Below the pieces are notes generated by a model. The model searched no databases. It was not told where the DNA came from and saw nothing but the letters and a program-made list of their open reading frames with translations. From NCBI RefSeq assembly GCF_003208655.1, contig NZ_QKLU01000006.1:62001-126000 (forward strand): a stretch of 64,000 bases of DNA, read 5' to 3'. This document shows positions 35,570-44,497 of this stretch, in pieces. The translations under genes were made by a program, and so were the position numbers. Positions within the stretch are counted from its first letter, which is position 1, and every line of letters begins with the position of its first letter. This DNA comes from Pedobacter nutrimenti. GTDB taxonomy: Bacteria > Bacteroidota > Bacteroidia > Sphingobacteriales > Sphingobacteriaceae.

Positions 35570-37411
35570 ATGAAAAAAATCTGTGTTCTTTTATTGCTTT
35601 TAGCGGCGTTCCGTGTCAGTGCGCAGGAAAAAAATACGGCTCAGGATACGCTGTTTACCACGCAGCATTATGTGAAAGCAGAGCTGAGGATTCCAATGCG
35701 GGATGGTTTAACGTTATTCACAACGGTGTACAGCCCTAAAGATAAAAGTCAGAAATACCCGGTTATGCTTTGCCGTACCCCTTATAGTGTTGCCCCTTAT
35801 GGCGCCCAGAAGTTTAAAATCCCAGCGGGCCCAAACCGGCTCTTTGACCAGGAGGGTTTTATTTTCGTTTACCAGGATATCCGCGGAAAGTATATGTCAG
35901 AAGGGGATTTTGTGGCAAACCGGCCCTATATCCCGGGCAAAAAAAGTAAAAAAGAAACCGACGAAAGCTCAGATACTTATGATACCATAGACTGGCTGCT
36001 GAAAAATGTAGAAGGCAATAACGGGAAAGTTGGGATCTGGGGAATTTCCTCTCCTGGTTTTTACGCCACCTCTTCTTTAATTGATTCGCACCCTGCTTTA
36101 AAGGCCGTTTCGCCGCAGGCGCCTGTAACCGATTGGTTTATGGGCGACGACCGCCACCACAATGGCGCTTTTTTCCTGATGGGCAGTTTTTCCTTTCTTT
36201 CTTCTTTTGGAAAACCAAGAGACAGTATGAGCACCCGGGGGCCTGCTGGTTTTTCAGACTATAAAACAACAGATGGTTATCGTTTTTACCTGGACGCAGG
36301 ACCGCTTATAAATTTTAACGATCGTTTTCTGCATGGGACCAGTACCCTGTGGAACGAAATGATGGAACATGAAAGCTATGACGACTACTGGAAAAGTAGA
36401 AATCCCTTACCTCATCTGAAACAAGTGAAACCAGCGGTTTTGACCGTGGGGGGCTGGTTTGACCAGGAAGACCCCTATGGTCCGCTCAAAGTTTATCAGG
36501 CTTTGGAAAAAGCAGGGCCAAAAAATGAAAATATACTGGTCATGGGCCCCTGGTACCACGGCTCCTGGTCCCGCAAGGACGGAGATGTTTTGGCTGGTGT
36601 AAACTTTGGCAGTAAAACCGGTGAAAAGTACAGAGGGGAAATAGAGTTGCCTTTTTTTAAAAGCCAGTTGAAAGGAACAAAAGAAGAAAAATTACCCAAG
36701 GCCTATATTTTTGAAACCGGCTCTAGCCGCTGGAAAAAATACAGCCAGTGGCCGCCTGCTGACACCAGGGAACAGAATTTATATTTGCAGGAAGGAAATA
36801 AGCTCTCTTTTAAAGCACCGGAAAACAATAGCGGAGCTTATGCAGAATACCTGAGCGATCCGGCCAGGCCTGTTCCTTACAGTGCTGAACGCCGTGTGCT
36901 CAGGGGATTTGAGTATATGGTCGAAGACCAGCGCTTTGCCTATATGCGGCCGGATGTGCTCAGTTTTGAAACAGAAGCGCTGCAGGAAGATGTAACCATT
37001 GCCGGTCATTTGACGGCAGACCTTTTTATTTCTTCGACCGGAACAGATGCCGATTTTATTGTCAAACTGATTGATGTGGCACCTAATAATGGTTACCAGC
37101 TGATGGTCAGGGGAGAAGTGATGCGGGCCAAGTTCAGAAATGATTTTTCCAAGCCCGAAGCCCTGGTTCCGGGAAAAGTGACCGAAGTCCGTTTTGATAT
37201 GCAGGACGCGGCACATTCTTTTTTAAAAGGCCATAAAATTATGGTTCAGATCCAGAGCTCCTGGTTTCCGCTGGTGGATAGGAACCCGCAAACCTTTACC
37301 AATATTTACAAAGCGTCAGCCGGTGATTTTCAAAAAGCGACCCAAAGGGTATACTTTAGCAGAAGCGCTGCCTCACACATAAAACTCCAATTGATACCCA
37401 ATACACCTTAA
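35570..37411 (+). CDS. CocE/NonD family (peptidase S15-like) hydrolase
   Basis: A 613-residue exported alpha/beta hydrolase. Signal peptide ending VSAQ. MRDGLTLFTTVYSP at the start of the mature protein, nucleophile Ser in WGISSPGFYATS (GxSxxG), a catalytic Asp around WFDQEDPYG and His in GPWYHGSW. The C-terminal half is the jelly-roll domain of the X-Pro dipeptidyl-peptidase/CocE class. Members include cocaine esterase, glutaryl-7-ACA acylase and dipeptidases. Within this operon it may deacylate the glycan or cut a peptide or amide bond. Starts 4 bp after the GH92 stop. Confidence 0.85.
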   Translation: MKKICVLLLLLAAFRVSAQEKNTAQDTLFTTQHYVKAELRIPMRDGLTLFTTVYSPKDKSQKYPVMLCRTPYSVAPYGAQKFKIPAGPNRLFDQEGFIFVYQDIRGKYMSEGDFVANRPYIPGKKSKKETDESSDTYDTIDWLLKNVEGNNGKVGIWGISSPGFYATSSLIDSHPALKAVSPQAPVTDWFMGDDRHHNGAFFLMGSFSFLSSFGKPRDSMSTRGPAGFSDYKTTDGYRFYLDAGPLINFNDRFLHGTSTLWNEMMEHESYDDYWKSRNPLPHLKQVKPAVLTVGGWFDQEDPYGPLKVYQALEKAGPKNENILVMGPWYHGSWSRKDGDVLAGVNFGSKTGEKYRGEIELPFFKSQLKGTKEEKLPKAYIFETGSSRWKKYSQWPPADTREQNLYLQEGNKLSFKAPENNSGAYAEYLSDPARPVPYSAERRVLRGFEYMVEDQRFAYMRPDVLSFETEALQEDVTIAGHLTADLFISSTGTDADFIVKLIDVAPNNGYQLMVRGEVMRAKFRNDFSKPEALVPGKVTEVRFDMQDAAHSFLKGHKIMVQIQSSWFPLVDRNPQTFTNIYKASAGDFQKATQRVYFSRSAASHIKLQLIPNTP

Positions 37412-37417
37412 CAAAAA

Positions 37418-38728
37418 ATGAGCACACCTAGAAAAATAATTACTTCTTTTTATACGGTACTGATCCTGGTCTGGGGTCTGGGCACACCGGTTTTTTCGCA
37501 GGAAAAAGCCTATGCCAGAAGCGTGATCAAAGCCCTGACTTCCCCTGCTTTTAAAGGCCGTGGATATGTGGAAAAGGGAGACAAAACCGCCTCGGCTTTT
37601 ATTGCTGCAGCATTTAAAAAGTCGGGCCTGCTTCCCTTAAACAAAGGATCTTATTATCAGGATTTCAATTTACCTGTAAATACCTTTCCGGGCAAAGTAG
37701 AGGTTAAGCTGAACGGGCAATTGCTGGTTACGGCAAAAGACTATCTGGTTGGGGCCAGCAGTCCGGCTGTGCATGGCCATTTTAAGGTAATTCCGGTACG
37801 CAGGCAGGACATTAGTACCGACCAGGAGCTGAATGCCCTGGTGCTTAAAGCGAAGGATGCTTTTATTTTGCTCGATGACAGGCCTTTGGAAAAAGAATCT
37901 GCAGAAGCGCAAAGAAGCATTTCTGCAAATGTAAGGGCTTTAAAAACCAGTGAGAACCTCAACTTTAAAGGCCTTATCATTTTCACGAAAGAGAAACTGA
38001 CCTGGACAACGCTGACCTACCAGACCATCCGTCCGGTGATTACCATAAATAAGGCCGATCTGGACCCTGCTTCCATCCATCAAATTGATGTCAATGTAGA
38101 TGTGAAGTTTATCCCTGAATACCAAACCAGAAATGTTTGCGGTATGATCAGGGGAAGTTCTGGCACTGACTCTACCATTGTGATCTCCGCACATTTTGAC
38201 CATTTGGGGCTGCTGGGCAAAAAAGTCTATTTTCCCGGGGCAAATGACAATGCCAGCGGGGTCGCGATGCTGTTGAGCTTTGTAAAACATTTCGCCAAAC
38301 AACAACCCAAATACAATACCATTTTCCTGGCTTTTTCGGGGGAAGAAATCGGCATACTGGGTTCAAAGGCCTATGTTGAAAATCCTTTGACCGATTTGAG
38401 CAAAATCCGTTTTATGGTGAATTTTGATTTGGCCGGTACAGGGGAAGAAGGAATTAAAGTGGTAAACGGAACGGTTTTTAGAAAAGAATTTGACCGCCTG
38501 GTCCAGTTAAATGACCAGTATAAACTGGTGCCTAAGGTCGAGATCAGGGGAGAAGCCTGCAAGAGTGACCATTGCCGGTTTTATGAAAAAGGGGTTCCGT
38601 CTTTTTTCATCTATACCCAGGGTGGAATACAGGCCTATCATGATATTTATGACCGCGAAGAAACCCTTCCACTAACGGAATTTGATCATTATTTTGAGCT
38701 GATGGTTCGATTTTTTAATTCTTTTTAA
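37418..38728 (+). CDS. M28 family zinc aminopeptidase
   Basis: A 436-residue exported metallopeptidase with a signal peptide ending VFSQ. The two-zinc site of M28 is complete: His in SAHFDHLG, Asp in GANDNASG, Glu-Glu in SGEEIG, Asp in VNFDLAG and a final His in AYHDIYD. It removes N-terminal amino acids from peptides in the periplasm. With the S15 protein upstream it gives PUL 2 a peptide-trimming capacity that suits a glycoprotein substrate. Starts 7 bp after the S15 stop; the regulator gene follows after 11 bp. Confidence 0.9.
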   Translation: MSTPRKIITSFYTVLILVWGLGTPVFSQEKAYARSVIKALTSPAFKGRGYVEKGDKTASAFIAAAFKKSGLLPLNKGSYYQDFNLPVNTFPGKVEVKLNGQLLVTAKDYLVGASSPAVHGHFKVIPVRRQDISTDQELNALVLKAKDAFILLDDRPLEKESAEAQRSISANVRALKTSENLNFKGLIIFTKEKLTWTTLTYQTIRPVITINKADLDPASIHQIDVNVDVKFIPEYQTRNVCGMIRGSSGTDSTIVISAHFDHLGLLGKKVYFPGANDNASGVAMLLSFVKHFAKQQPKYNTIFLAFSGEEIGILGSKAYVENPLTDLSKIRFMVNFDLAGTGEEGIKVVNGTVFRKEFDRLVQLNDQYKLVPKVEIRGEACKSDHCRFYEKGVPSFFIYTQGGIQAYHDIYDREETLPLTEFDHYFELMVRFFNSF

Positions 38729-38738
38729 AACTACTTAA

Positions 38739-39770
38739 ATGAAAAGGGAGCGTTTTTTTGATCACATCTATGTAGACGGTTATTCTGCAACCCCTAAATA
38801 CCTGCAGCTGACCAATTCCATCATCAGCGCCATTGCTGCGGGAAAAATCAAAAAAGACCAGATGCTGCCTTCCATTAATGAACTGAGTTATGAGCTGGAA
38901 ATTTCGCGGGATACGGCAGAAAAGGGCTATAAACATTTAAAAAAAATAGGGGTATTGGGTTCTGTTCCTGGTAAAGGTTATTATATCATCAGTACCGATT
39001 TTAAGCAGGACCTGAAAATATTCCTGTTGTTCAATAAACTCAGTGCGCATAAAAAAATTGTATACGATGCTTTTGTGAAGGCCATTGGAGAGCATGTTGC
39101 CATAGATTTTTACATTTATAACAATGATTTTTCGCTCTTTAAAAAACTATTGGTCAACAGCAACAATGACTATTCCCATTATGTCATTATCCCGCATTTT
39201 CTTGAAGGCGGGGAAAATGCAGGGGAAATCATCAACAGCATTGCAAAAGACAAACTGATTCTGCTCGATAAGCAGATCCCGGGTGTAAATGGGGAATATG
39301 CCGCCGCCTATGAAAATTTTGAAAAGGACATTTACAATGCCCTGGACCAGGCCCGGCAGCAGCTCAGTAAATACCATACCTTGAAAATCATTTTTCCAAA
39401 AAGAAGTTATTTTCCCATAGAGATTTTAAAAGGCTTTTCCCTTTTTTGTCAGCAGTATGCCTTTAACTCGAAAGTGGTGTACAACATTCAGGAAGAGCCC
39501 ATCGCGGAAGGAGAAGTGTATATTAACCTGATGGAAGATGATCTGGTGGTCCTTATTGAAAGGATCATTGGAATGAAACTCAAAATAGGGCGTCAGATTG
39601 GCATCATTTCTTACAATGAAACTCCTTTAAAAAAAATCATCCTCAGTGGCATTACCACCATTTCTACAGATTTTAAGAAAATGGGGCAGCTGGCTGCGGA
39701 AATGGTACTGGAGAATTCAAAAAAGCACGTTGAGGTCCCTTTTTACCTGACCATGAGGTCTTCTCTGTAA
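38739..39770 (+). CDS. GntR-type transcriptional regulator with periplasmic-binding-like sensor domain
   Basis: A 343-residue DNA-binding protein. Residues about 10-80 are a GntR winged helix (KYLQLTNSIISAIAAGKI, LPSINELSYELEISRDTAEKGYKHL, GKGYYI). The rest resembles a LacI-type sugar-binding sensor domain, not an FCD or UTRA domain. No signal peptide. It is the last gene of the PUL 2 run and the only sugar-type regulator in the window, so it most likely senses rhamnose or an intermediate and controls PUL 2 and the rhamnose operon. No AraC, hybrid two-component or sigma/anti-sigma regulator is present. Confidence 0.88.
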   Translation: MKRERFFDHIYVDGYSATPKYLQLTNSIISAIAAGKIKKDQMLPSINELSYELEISRDTAEKGYKHLKKIGVLGSVPGKGYYIISTDFKQDLKIFLLFNKLSAHKKIVYDAFVKAIGEHVAIDFYIYNNDFSLFKKLLVNSNNDYSHYVIIPHFLEGGENAGEIINSIAKDKLILLDKQIPGVNGEYAAAYENFEKDIYNALDQARQQLSKYHTLKIIFPKRSYFPIEILKGFSLFCQQYAFNSKVVYNIQEEPIAEGEVYINLMEDDLVVLIERIIGMKLKIGRQIGIISYNETPLKKIILSGITTISTDFKKMGQLAAEMVLENSKKHVEVPFYLTMRSSL

Positions 39771-39811
39771 AAACAGCCCGAATGCGTTAACCTACATCAG
39801 CGGAAAGGCCC

Positions 39812-39819
39812 TATATTTG
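39812..39819 (+). promoter_or_regulatory. -7 box (TATATTTG) before the TonB receptor gene
   Basis: TATATTTG matches TAnnTTTG and lies 20 bases before the ATG at 39840. No good TTTG -33 element is seen; TTAA at 39787-39790 is a weak substitute. The gap is too short for a cobalamin riboswitch. Confidence 0.5.
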
Positions 39820-39839
39820 CGCCTCAAAATCAAACAACC

Positions 39840-41735
39840 ATGTGCTTAAATAAAATTGTCCTCCCCGCTGTTTTGCTGGGTTTTTCTCTGTCAGCCAATG
39901 CCCAAAAGGGGCAACCGGCTATTTTTCAGAAGGACAGTGTCAATAAACTGAATGAAGTGATCGTGAAGGAAAACCGCATACAATTGCCTTTTTCCAAACA
40001 AAACCGCAACATCTGGATTCTGGACAAAGAGAAAATAAAAAGCCTGCCGGCCAGATCTGTTGCCGAACTATTGAGTTATGTTTCCGGTGTCGATGTCCGG
40101 CAAAGAGGTCCCGGAGGACAGCAGGCCGACATCAGTATGGACGGGGGAACTTTTGATGAAACCCTGGTGCTGATCAATGGGATTAAAGTTTCTGACCCCC
40201 AGACGGGCCACAATATGATGAACCTGCCCATTACCATGGATGACATTGACCATATTGAAGTACTCAGGGGATCTGCCTCCAGAATTTATGGCATCAATGC
40301 CTTAACCGGGGCCATAAATATCGTTACCCGTACCCCACAATCTACAGGGCTTTCGGCAGGTGTGTTTACCGGAAGTAGTTTTAAAAAAAATGAAGCCACA
40401 GGGAAAATCTTTGCCAATTACGGTTTGCAGGCTCATGGCAACCTGGTATTGAAGGGCTCCAGTCACCTGCTTTCCCTTGGACAGGAAGCCGGAAATGGCT
40501 ACCGTTACAATACCGCTTTTAACAACCAGAAAGTGTATTACCAAGGAAAAATGGCAGTGGGAAAAACCGATCAGCTGGATGTGATGGCGGGTTATACGCA
40601 TAACAATTTCGGCGCAAATGGTTTTTATTCTGCCCCTGGCGATAAAGAGTCGGAAGAAACCGTTAAAACCACATTGGCTTCTGTTGCCTATACAACAAAA
40701 ATTACGGAAAACTGGACCATGGTGCCCCGCATAAGTTATCGTAATAATGTTGACGATTACCTGTACATTAAACAAAGCCCGGATAAATTCCATAACCATC
40801 ACCAGACCAATGTGTTTGATGCCGAGCTGAACAATACCATACAAACAAAAATCGGTACTTTTGGATTGGGACTGGAAGGCCGGACAGAAAACATCAACAG
40901 TACCAATTTGGGTAAAAGAGACAGGACCAATGCCGGACTTTTTGGAGAGTATAAATTTGAACCGCTGAAGCGCTTGCTGGTCAATGTAGGGGCTTATGCC
41001 AATTACAATTCAGATTATGGATGGCAGGCTTTTCCCGGACTGGACCTGGGGTATAATTTTTATGGCAATTGGAGGGCATTTGCCAACCTGGGGACCGGAC
41101 AGCGCCTTCCAACCTATACAGATTTATATTATAAGGGGCCGACCAATATCGGAAATGACCAGCTGCAACCTGAAAAATCCAAATATGCAGAAACAGGAGT
41201 TAAATTTAACCAGCAGGGTTTTGCCTTTAATGTCAGTTATTTCTTTCGCCGGATCAGCAATTTCATAGACTGGGTGAAGGCCAGTCAAACCGATCCGTGG
41301 CAGCCTCAGAACTTTAGCCAGGTGGACACCAAGGGTTTTACCCTGAGCGCAGATTATGCCCTGAAAAGCAATAGCCCTGATGTGTTGAGCGGTCTTCGCC
41401 TGGGGACTTCCTATACCCATCTGGAGCCTAGTTTTAAAACTACTCTGGAAAGTGCTAAATTTTCCCGTTATGCCCTGGAAAGCTTAAGAAACCAGTTGAG
41501 CGGAACCCTGAATGCCGAATTTTGCAATCTGCTTTCCATTACCCTTACGGCCAGGTACAACCAGCGGATCAATTACAAAGATTATACGGTGCTGGACAGC
41601 AGGATTACCTTTAAACAAAAACACTACAGCATCTATGCAGATGGCGCAAATCTTTTTAATGTACAGTACATTGAAGCCGGCGCAGTACCTATGCCGGGAA
41701 GCTGGTTTACTTTAGGCGTAAAGGCAGGAATATAA
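39840..41735 (+). CDS. TonB-dependent outer-membrane receptor (BtuB/siderophore class)
   Basis: A 631-residue TonB-dependent receptor without the extra N-terminal domain of SusC proteins. Signal peptide ending ANAQ, TonB-box region LNEVIVKENR, plug domain about 50-165 (SVAELLSYVSGVDVRQRG, VLRGSASRIYG, ALTGAINIVTR), then a 22-strand barrel ending TLGVKAGI. Size suits vitamin B12, haem or siderophore uptake; no co-transcribed binding protein or metal gene tells which. It has its own -7 box and is monocistronic. Its stop lies three bases from that of the convergent DUF2071 gene. Confidence 0.88.
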   Translation: MCLNKIVLPAVLLGFSLSANAQKGQPAIFQKDSVNKLNEVIVKENRIQLPFSKQNRNIWILDKEKIKSLPARSVAELLSYVSGVDVRQRGPGGQQADISMDGGTFDETLVLINGIKVSDPQTGHNMMNLPITMDDIDHIEVLRGSASRIYGINALTGAINIVTRTPQSTGLSAGVFTGSSFKKNEATGKIFANYGLQAHGNLVLKGSSHLLSLGQEAGNGYRYNTAFNNQKVYYQGKMAVGKTDQLDVMAGYTHNNFGANGFYSAPGDKESEETVKTTLASVAYTTKITENWTMVPRISYRNNVDDYLYIKQSPDKFHNHHQTNVFDAELNNTIQTKIGTFGLGLEGRTENINSTNLGKRDRTNAGLFGEYKFEPLKRLLVNVGAYANYNSDYGWQAFPGLDLGYNFYGNWRAFANLGTGQRLPTYTDLYYKGPTNIGNDQLQPEKSKYAETGVKFNQQGFAFNVSYFFRRISNFIDWVKASQTDPWQPQNFSQVDTKGFTLSADYALKSNSPDVLSGLRLGTSYTHLEPSFKTTLESAKFSRYALESLRNQLSGTLNAEFCNLLSITLTARYNQRINYKDYTVLDSRITFKQKHYSIYADGANLFNVQYIEAGAVPMPGSWFTLGVKAGI

Positions 41736-41738
41736 GGC

Positions 41739-42458
41739 TTAATGTTCAAATAGCAGGATCTTTTTGTTTTCAACTGAAACCCGGGAACCTTCTGCAAGCA
41801 TGACCGAATCGGGTGTCTTTTGATTTAAAAAAGCAAAGTCTTTTCCATAGTTTAATTCGAAATCCACTTCGATCTGATAATTTTTAATGAGGTAATGTGT
41901 CCATTTGGGATGCTTTACCTCATATTCAATGGTTTTTTGGGGATGAAATAAGGAATAGCCCCAGTAATGTTCGGTAATGAATTCTGTTCGCGAACCAGGT
42001 TCTATGTTTAAAGCCGGCAGGGCGGCCTGCAGGGAAAAACTTTGCCACTGCTGCTGGTTTTTCCACTGGTAACTGATTTTTAATTCCTCCGGGCTTTCTT
42101 CCCAGGAATGTTTCATGGGCATATGCTGGTAATGTTCCTTATAAAAAGTATTTGCAATAAAGGCCAGGGCATATTTGGGGACAATTTCTTTGATAAAAAC
42201 CACACCTCTTTTCCAGTTTTCCCCATTGGGGTAACGCACATAAAAGCGCAGGTTCACTTCCTCGAAATTGGAGTGAAAAGGGACCCGAACCCCCTTTAGC
42301 CGGGTGTCTTTAAATAAAAAACCAATCAGGCTTACATAACAGTGCCCTTCCCAAAAATCGAGTGTTGTTCCTGCGGGCAGGTGCTTTGTTAAAATGGCAG
42401 GATCAATTGCATAATTGGCTATGGCCAGTTTTTTCCATTCGGCGGTCAGAAAACTCAT
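41739..42458 (-). CDS. DUF2071 (YqjF-like) family protein
   Basis: A 239-residue cytoplasmic protein of the DUF2071/YqjF family. The N-terminal WKKLAIANYAIDPAILTKHLP and the middle VSLIGFLF, EVNLRFYVRYPNGE and GVVFIKEIVP are the usual family blocks. The fold is related to acetoacetate decarboxylase, but catalytic function is unknown. Normal length for the family. It is a single gene with a convergent receptor gene downstream and a gap of about 450 bp with repeats upstream. Confidence 0.8.
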   Translation of the reverse strand: MSFLTAEWKKLAIANYAIDPAILTKHLPAGTTLDFWEGHCYVSLIGFLFKDTRLKGVRVPFHSNFEEVNLRFYVRYPNGENWKRGVVFIKEIVPKYALAFIANTFYKEHYQHMPMKHSWEESPEELKISYQWKNQQQWQSFSLQAALPALNIEPGSRTEFITEHYWGYSLFHPQKTIEYEVKHPKWTHYLIKNYQIEVDFELNYGKDFAFLNQKTPDSVMLAEGSRVSVENKKILLFEH

Positions 42459-42557
42459 TGCTTAAAGCTAGTTATTTTTGAGCGGATAAGAAATTCGGTG
42501 GGGGTTTTGGCGGATATTAGAGTTTTGACGGAACAAATCTGACAGACACCAGTTCGG

Positions 42558-42602
42558 GGATGCGCCTGATCAGGCTCCTGCGGAGCAGCCCAGCCAATAT
42601 CC
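42558..42602 (+). repeat. Left arm of a paired palindromic element
   Basis: GGATGCGCCTGATCAGG, then a small hairpin CTCC-TGC-GGAG, then CAGCCCAGCCAATATCC. The same two 17-base blocks occur inverted at 42747-42795, but there the central hairpin has a different sequence. Weaker similarity to the right copy extends left to GAACA at 42531. Confidence 0.75.
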
Positions 42603-42722
42603 CCTCTCCGGTGCCGCCAGTATTTGTTTAAAATTCAGTACGGAATTTTACTCCATTTCCGGAGGTTTAGTCCTTTGGCTAAAACACCTGCAGTGATACT
42701 TCATTATGGGTTAAAATTTAAG

Positions 42723-42820
42723 GAACAGTTCAGGTGTCTGAAGAGCGGATATTGGCTGGGCTGCACGCCTTTGGCGGGCCTGATCAGGCGCATCCGCGAA
42801 GCAGATCATCTGAACTGTTC
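42723..42820 (-). repeat. Right, larger copy of the paired palindromic element
   Basis: The core at 42747-42795 is the inverted copy of the left arm: GGATATTGGCTGGGCTG, a central hairpin CGCC-TTT-GGCG, and CCTGATCAGGCGCATCC. Around it, GCGGAT (42745) pairs with ATCCGC (42792), and outermost GAACAGTTCAG (42723-42733) pairs with CTGAACTGTTC (42810-42820). The whole unit could fold into one long nested stem. Confidence 0.75.
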
Positions 42821-42864
42821 TTCTGCGGATCATTAGAATCTTATCACAAGAATTGCATATAAAA

Positions 42865-42891
42865 ACGGCTGTCTGAAACTCAGACAGCCGT
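42865..42891 (-). terminator. Intrinsic terminator of the susCD pair
   Basis: ACGGCTGTCTGA (42865-42876) pairs perfectly with TCAGACAGCCGT (42880-42891) with a three-base loop. Read on the minus strand, the hairpin is followed by a T-rich stretch (TTTTATATG), and it lies 16 bases after the susD stop at 42907. Confidence 0.85.
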
Positions 42892-42906
42892 CAGCTTAGG
42901 GAAATT

Positions 42907-44454
42907 TTAATAACCCGGATTCTGTTTGAACCCGGTATTGCCAACACTTTTGGCGATCTCAATTTCCGATTGAGGGACCGGCCAAATGGTATCCCTTAAA
43001 GGGAAAGTCCGGAAAGCATTGTTCGGGTCTTTAATGGTTGGAATAATAATGCGGTCAAAACGCCACCTTTTCAGGTCAAAAAAGCGCTGCCCTTCCAGGG
43101 CAAACTCAATCCTTCTTTCATGACGGATTTTTGTCCTCATGTCCGACTGGGACAAGCCATTTGGCAGGCCAGGTAGATTTACTCCGGTCCTGGTCCTGAT
43201 TTTATTAACGGCATCGTAAACGGTCAGGTCAGGTCCGCTGAACTCATTCTGGGCTTCTGCATACATCAGCAGCACATCGGCATAACGCATCAGCACCCAG
43301 TCCTGATCACTTTGGGTGGCATAAGTAGTTGGGAAACGGGTAGGGTCAATGCCTTTTCGTGGCAGAAAACCGCTGGGTACCGCTGCGGCAGCCGGGTCAA
43401 AGGCTGTAGCAGCAGTGGTGCCCCTCCAGTCCCCGGGTACAATAACAGTCATTTTTAATCTGGGATCACGGTTGATGTAGGGTGTTGCAGCATTGTATAA
43501 AGGAGAGCTCTGTATCGATAAACCATCTGTACATTCGTAGTCATCGACCAGGTATTTGAGCACGTTCAGCGAGTTGGTGTAGGAAAATACCCAATCCTGA
43601 GGGCTGTAAAAGCTTGGAGGGGAGTACCGGGCCGAAAACATAATTTCCGGGTTGTTGTTTTGACCAGGCTTCAGGAACAGACTGCTGTAGGTTCCGGCCA
43701 GACCAAACTTGTTTTCGGTCATCACCAGTTTTGCAGCATCCGCAGCTTCTTTGTATTGTCCGTTGGCCAGCAGTACTTTTGCTTTGTAAGCCAGGGCTGT
43801 GCCCCGAACCGCATGCCCGCTGTAAGGGGTGTTGGGTAAATTAGCCGCGGCATAGTTCAAATCTGCCAGAACCGAATCCACTACAAGGCTTTTCGGCGAG
43901 CGGGGAACGGTAATACTGGCCTGGTCAAAGCTTAGTGGTTTAAGGGTCAGCACACAATCGCCATACAATTGCGACAGCAGGAAATAGTGATAGGCACGGA
44001 TAAATTTCGCCTCTGCGATGTACTGGTTGCGGACGGTTGCCGACAAAGGGATGTCGTTGATCCTGACCAAAAACAGGTTGCAGGCAGCAATGGCCTGGTA
44101 GCTGTATTTATAGGCGTCAGAAATGATACCGGTGGTGGTGGCCTCAATATTTCCGGTCGCCACGTTGAGGAAGTTTCCAGCGCTGGAATTGGTATAACCA
44201 TTATCGGTTAAGGATTCCCAGAACATATAAGCCCCGCCGAAACCGGCACCGGCATTACTCACACTGGTGGCATTGTTTCCGCGGCATAAAAAATTATAAC
44301 AGCCGGCAAGGGCCAGGTCTGCGTCATTCTGGGTTTTCCAGAATGTATTTTGCGACAGTTGGGCCAGCGGGTCCTTCTGAAGGAAATCCTTTTTACAGGA
44401 GCTGAACATGGCCAGTACCGAGAGGATTATGGAAAATACAATTAATCTTTTCAT
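42907..44454 (-). CDS. SusD/RagB-like surface lipoprotein (isolated pair)
   Basis: A 515-residue SusD-family lipoprotein starting MKRLIVFSI with lipobox FSSC (Cys about 20), then KKDFLQKDPLAQL. Contains AYKAKVLLANGQYKEAADAAK in the TPR region (read here in part: ALAYKAKVLLANGQY) and the C-terminal ERRIEFALEGQRFFDLKRW block. The start at 44454 was chosen because the upstream eight codons (to 44478) add no signal-peptide sequence. It follows its SusC by about 40 bases and is closed by the terminator at 42865. No enzyme or regulator accompanies the pair. Confidence 0.93.
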   Translation of the reverse strand: MKRLIVFSIILSVLAMFSSCKKDFLQKDPLAQLSQNTFWKTQNDADLALAGCYNFLCRGNNATSVSNAGAGFGGAYMFWESLTDNGYTNSSAGNFLNVATGNIEATTTGIISDAYKYSYQAIAACNLFLVRINDIPLSATVRNQYIAEAKFIRAYHYFLLSQLYGDCVLTLKPLSFDQASITVPRSPKSLVVDSVLADLNYAAANLPNTPYSGHAVRGTALAYKAKVLLANGQYKEAADAAKLVMTENKFGLAGTYSSLFLKPGQNNNPEIMFSARYSPPSFYSPQDWVFSYTNSLNVLKYLVDDYECTDGLSIQSSPLYNAATPYINRDPRLKMTVIVPGDWRGTTAATAFDPAAAAVPSGFLPRKGIDPTRFPTTYATQSDQDWVLMRYADVLLMYAEAQNEFSGPDLTVYDAVNKIRTRTGVNLPGLPNGLSQSDMRTKIRHERRIEFALEGQRFFDLKRWRFDRIIIPTIKDPNNAFRTFPLRDTIWPVPQSEIEIAKSVGNTGFKQNPGY

Positions 44455-44497
44455 CTGTTGATTTGTTTTAATCATCAAAGGTTTTATAAGGGTTCAG

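Larger units (their letters stand above)
42459..42906. other. 448-bp gap with two palindromic repeat units and a terminator
   Basis: No convincing gene lies here. The gap holds two inverted copies of a palindromic element of about 95 bp (42531-42620 and 42723-42820) and the terminator of the susCD pair at its right end. A 70-codon reading frame across the right element has no protein character. Confidence 0.7.

Noticed and set aside
39771..39839. Cobalamin riboswitch before the TonB receptor
   Set aside because: The gap is 69 bases, too short, and no B12-box-like sequence was seen.
42624..42836. 70-codon plus-strand frame in the repeat gap
   Set aside because: It runs through the palindromic element, and the translated product has no domain or conserved pattern.
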